Shown here: positions 63,151 through 64,000 of the stretch, piece after piece
Position numbering within the stretch: the stretch's first letter is position 1
Layout of the letters: each line of letters starts with the position of its first letter
Assembly: GCA_938008435.1 (NCBI GenBank)
Contig: CALLKK010000006.1
Coordinates: forward strand, 62,001-126,000
Reading direction: 5' to 3'
From: an uncultured Steroidobacter sp.
GTDB taxonomy: Bacteria; Pseudomonadota; Gammaproteobacteria; Steroidobacterales; Steroidobacteraceae
Length of the DNA: 64,000 nt
Notes under the pieces: generated by a model
The model's input: the letters and a program-made list of their open reading frames with translations, nothing else
Database searches by the model: none
What the model was told of the DNA's origin: nothing
Program-made: the position numbers and the translations under genes

Positions 63151-63645
63151 ATGTCCGCATCGGCTCGCGCTTCCGGCAACGCTTCCGACAAGCTTCGGCT
63201 CGATCGTTTCGTGCCGTATCGGCTCTCGGTGCTCTCGAATCTCGTGAGCATGAGCATCGCGCATGCGTACGAGCGCGAGTTCGGACTGACGATTCCGGAG
63301 TGGCGCGTACTTGCAGTCCTTGCCCGCTACCCCAATCTCTCGGCTGTCGAAGTCGCCGAGCGCACCGCGATGGACAAAGTGGCGGTGAGCCGCGCGGTCC
63401 AGAGCTTGCTCGCCGCACGGCGCCTCGTGCGCACCTACGACAAAGGAGATCGCAGGCGGTCGGTGTTGCGCTTGTCAGCGGCCGGCCGCGCGGTATACAC
63501 ACGCGTCGCGCCGCTCGCGCTCGGCTACGAACGCAAGCTGCTCGATGCGCTGAGCGCCAGCGACCGTCGCACGCTCGACAGGCTCATCGGCCGATTGACG
63601 GAACGCGCGCGCCTTCTCGACCAGATGGATGGCCAAGATTCATGA
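63151..63645 (+). CDS. MarR-family regulator, probably of homogentisate genes
   Basis: The 164-residue protein has the winged helix in about 35-115: LTIPEWRVLAVLARYPNLSAVEVAERTAMDKVAVSRAVQSL, then a wing with DKGDRRRSVLRLS. MarR proteins usually repress a divergent operon until an aromatic ligand binds. The divergent hpd-hmgA-fah operon makes homogentisate or hydroxyphenylpyruvate the likely ligand (inference). No strong ribosome site is seen. Confidence 0.9.
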   Translation: MSASARASGNASDKLRLDRFVPYRLSVLSNLVSMSIAHAYEREFGLTIPEWRVLAVLARYPNLSAVEVAERTAMDKVAVSRAVQSLLAARRLVRTYDKGDRRRSVLRLSAAGRAVYTRVAPLALGYERKLLDALSASDRRTLDRLIGRLTERARLLDQMDGQDS

Positions 63646-63716
63646 ACGATCGCCTCAACACAGATGCGACCCTCGGCGAGCCGGCCGCATACGCCGACTT
63701 GCCCGATAGCCTTCGT

Positions 63717-63722
63717 TATAAT
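63717..63722 (+). promoter_or_regulatory. Perfect -10 before the E1-alpha gene
   Basis: TATAAT lies 45 bases before the GTG start. No matching -35 stands at 16-18 bases. Confidence 0.5.
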
Positions 63723-63767
63723 CCGCGCCACACTGAAGCCGGCCCAGCCGTGCGAGGAGAATCAGTA

Positions 63768-64000
63768 GTGAAAACAGTGGCCGAGTTTCAGATCCAGTAT
63801 CGACAGATCCTCGATCCGACCGGCCATGTTCGCGGCGAGCTTCCGGCCTTCGCGCAGGACGACAGCGAGATGCTCAAGATGTTCGGGGCGATGCTTCGTG
63901 CCCGCATCTTCGACGCCAAGGCGGTCAACCTGCAACGCACGGGCAAGCTCGGCACTTATGCACCGTGCCTGGGACAGGAAGCGACGCATGTCGGCGTCGG
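63768..64000 (+). CDS. Pyruvate / 2-oxoacid dehydrogenase E1 alpha subunit, 3'-truncated by the window
   Basis: A GTG with GAGGAGA upstream opens a frame of 77 codons to the window end. The visible part reads FQIQYRQILDPTG and then MLRARIFDAKAVNLQRTGKLGTYAPCLGQEATHVG, the typical N-terminal region of E1-alpha subunits. With a beta subunit it decarboxylates a 2-oxo acid using thiamine diphosphate. Pyruvate and branched-chain versions cannot be separated from this fragment. Confidence 0.85.
   Translation, partial: MKTVAEFQIQYRQILDPTGHVRGELPAFAQDDSEMLKMFGAMLRARIFDAKAVNLQRTGKLGTYAPCLGQEATHVGV

Overview
The window is about 64 kb of GC-rich, densely coded bacterial chromosome. Gene order around 44.6-58.2 kb (lolB-ispE-tRNA-Gln-prs-rplY-pth-ychF next to hemA-prfA and prmC), the RpoH-type heat-shock promoter, DUF2905, RlmKL and the SapC/DUF6445 pair point to a gammaproteobacterium. 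A Steroidobacter/Nevskiales- or Xanthomonadales-like lineage is my inference, not a proven assignment. I see no rRNA, CRISPR array, insertion sequence, integrase or prophage gene.

Layout. 1-1433: a tightly overlapping trio (unknown protein, small MglA-like GTPase, roadblock protein). 1604-4924: glutathione S-transferase, a secreted beta-helix protein and a small secreted protein. 5000-12594, minus strand: a lipoprotein dehydrogenase with cytochrome c and discoidin domains, DUF6445, SapC, a Tat-exported carboxylesterase and a MetE-like methyltransferase. 13014-15219: a fucose-permease-type transporter with an FAH-family hydrolase. 15422-22404: hybrid histidine kinase, FAD oxidoreductase, Hsp20, a PqqD-like small protein and an OmpR-type two-component pair. 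22618-24284: isocitrate dehydrogenase and DUF2905.

24321-41294 is largely a polyamine region. It holds a PotFGHI-type ABC importer, PuuD, PuuA, PuuB, an XRE-cupin (PuuR-like) regulator, N-carbamoylputrescine amidase and an omega-aminotransferase. Two sulfur/amino-acid PLP enzymes trail the pot genes, and queD, a Cys-rich unknown and rlmKL are interspersed. Together these would import or make putrescine and convert it through the gamma-glutamyl route to GABA, but no PuuC-like aldehyde dehydrogenase is in the window.

41371-44319: TorF-type porin, PdsO-like OmpA protein and an SDR enzyme. 44592-59476: housekeeping block (tRNA-Met, ychF, pth, rplY, prs, tRNA-Gln, ispE, lolB, TPR lipoprotein, hemA, prfA, prmC, ppi, mtgA), interrupted by a reverse-transsulfuration pair (cystathionine beta-synthase and a gamma-synthase/lyase). 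59656-63645: tyrosine/homogentisate catabolism (fah-hmgA-hpd) with a divergent MarR regulator. The window ends inside a pyruvate/2-oxoacid dehydrogenase E1-alpha gene.

The least expected structure is a set of short intergenic arrays with a 7-bp period at six places. Other signals worth checking are an RpoH-type promoter before hsp20, a sigma-54-like promoter before the porin gene, and several long palindromes that could be operators. No proven new system is visible. The best candidates for undescribed biology are the GTPase/roadblock trio, the SapC-DUF6445-dehydrogenase group and the Cys-rich protein beside queD.
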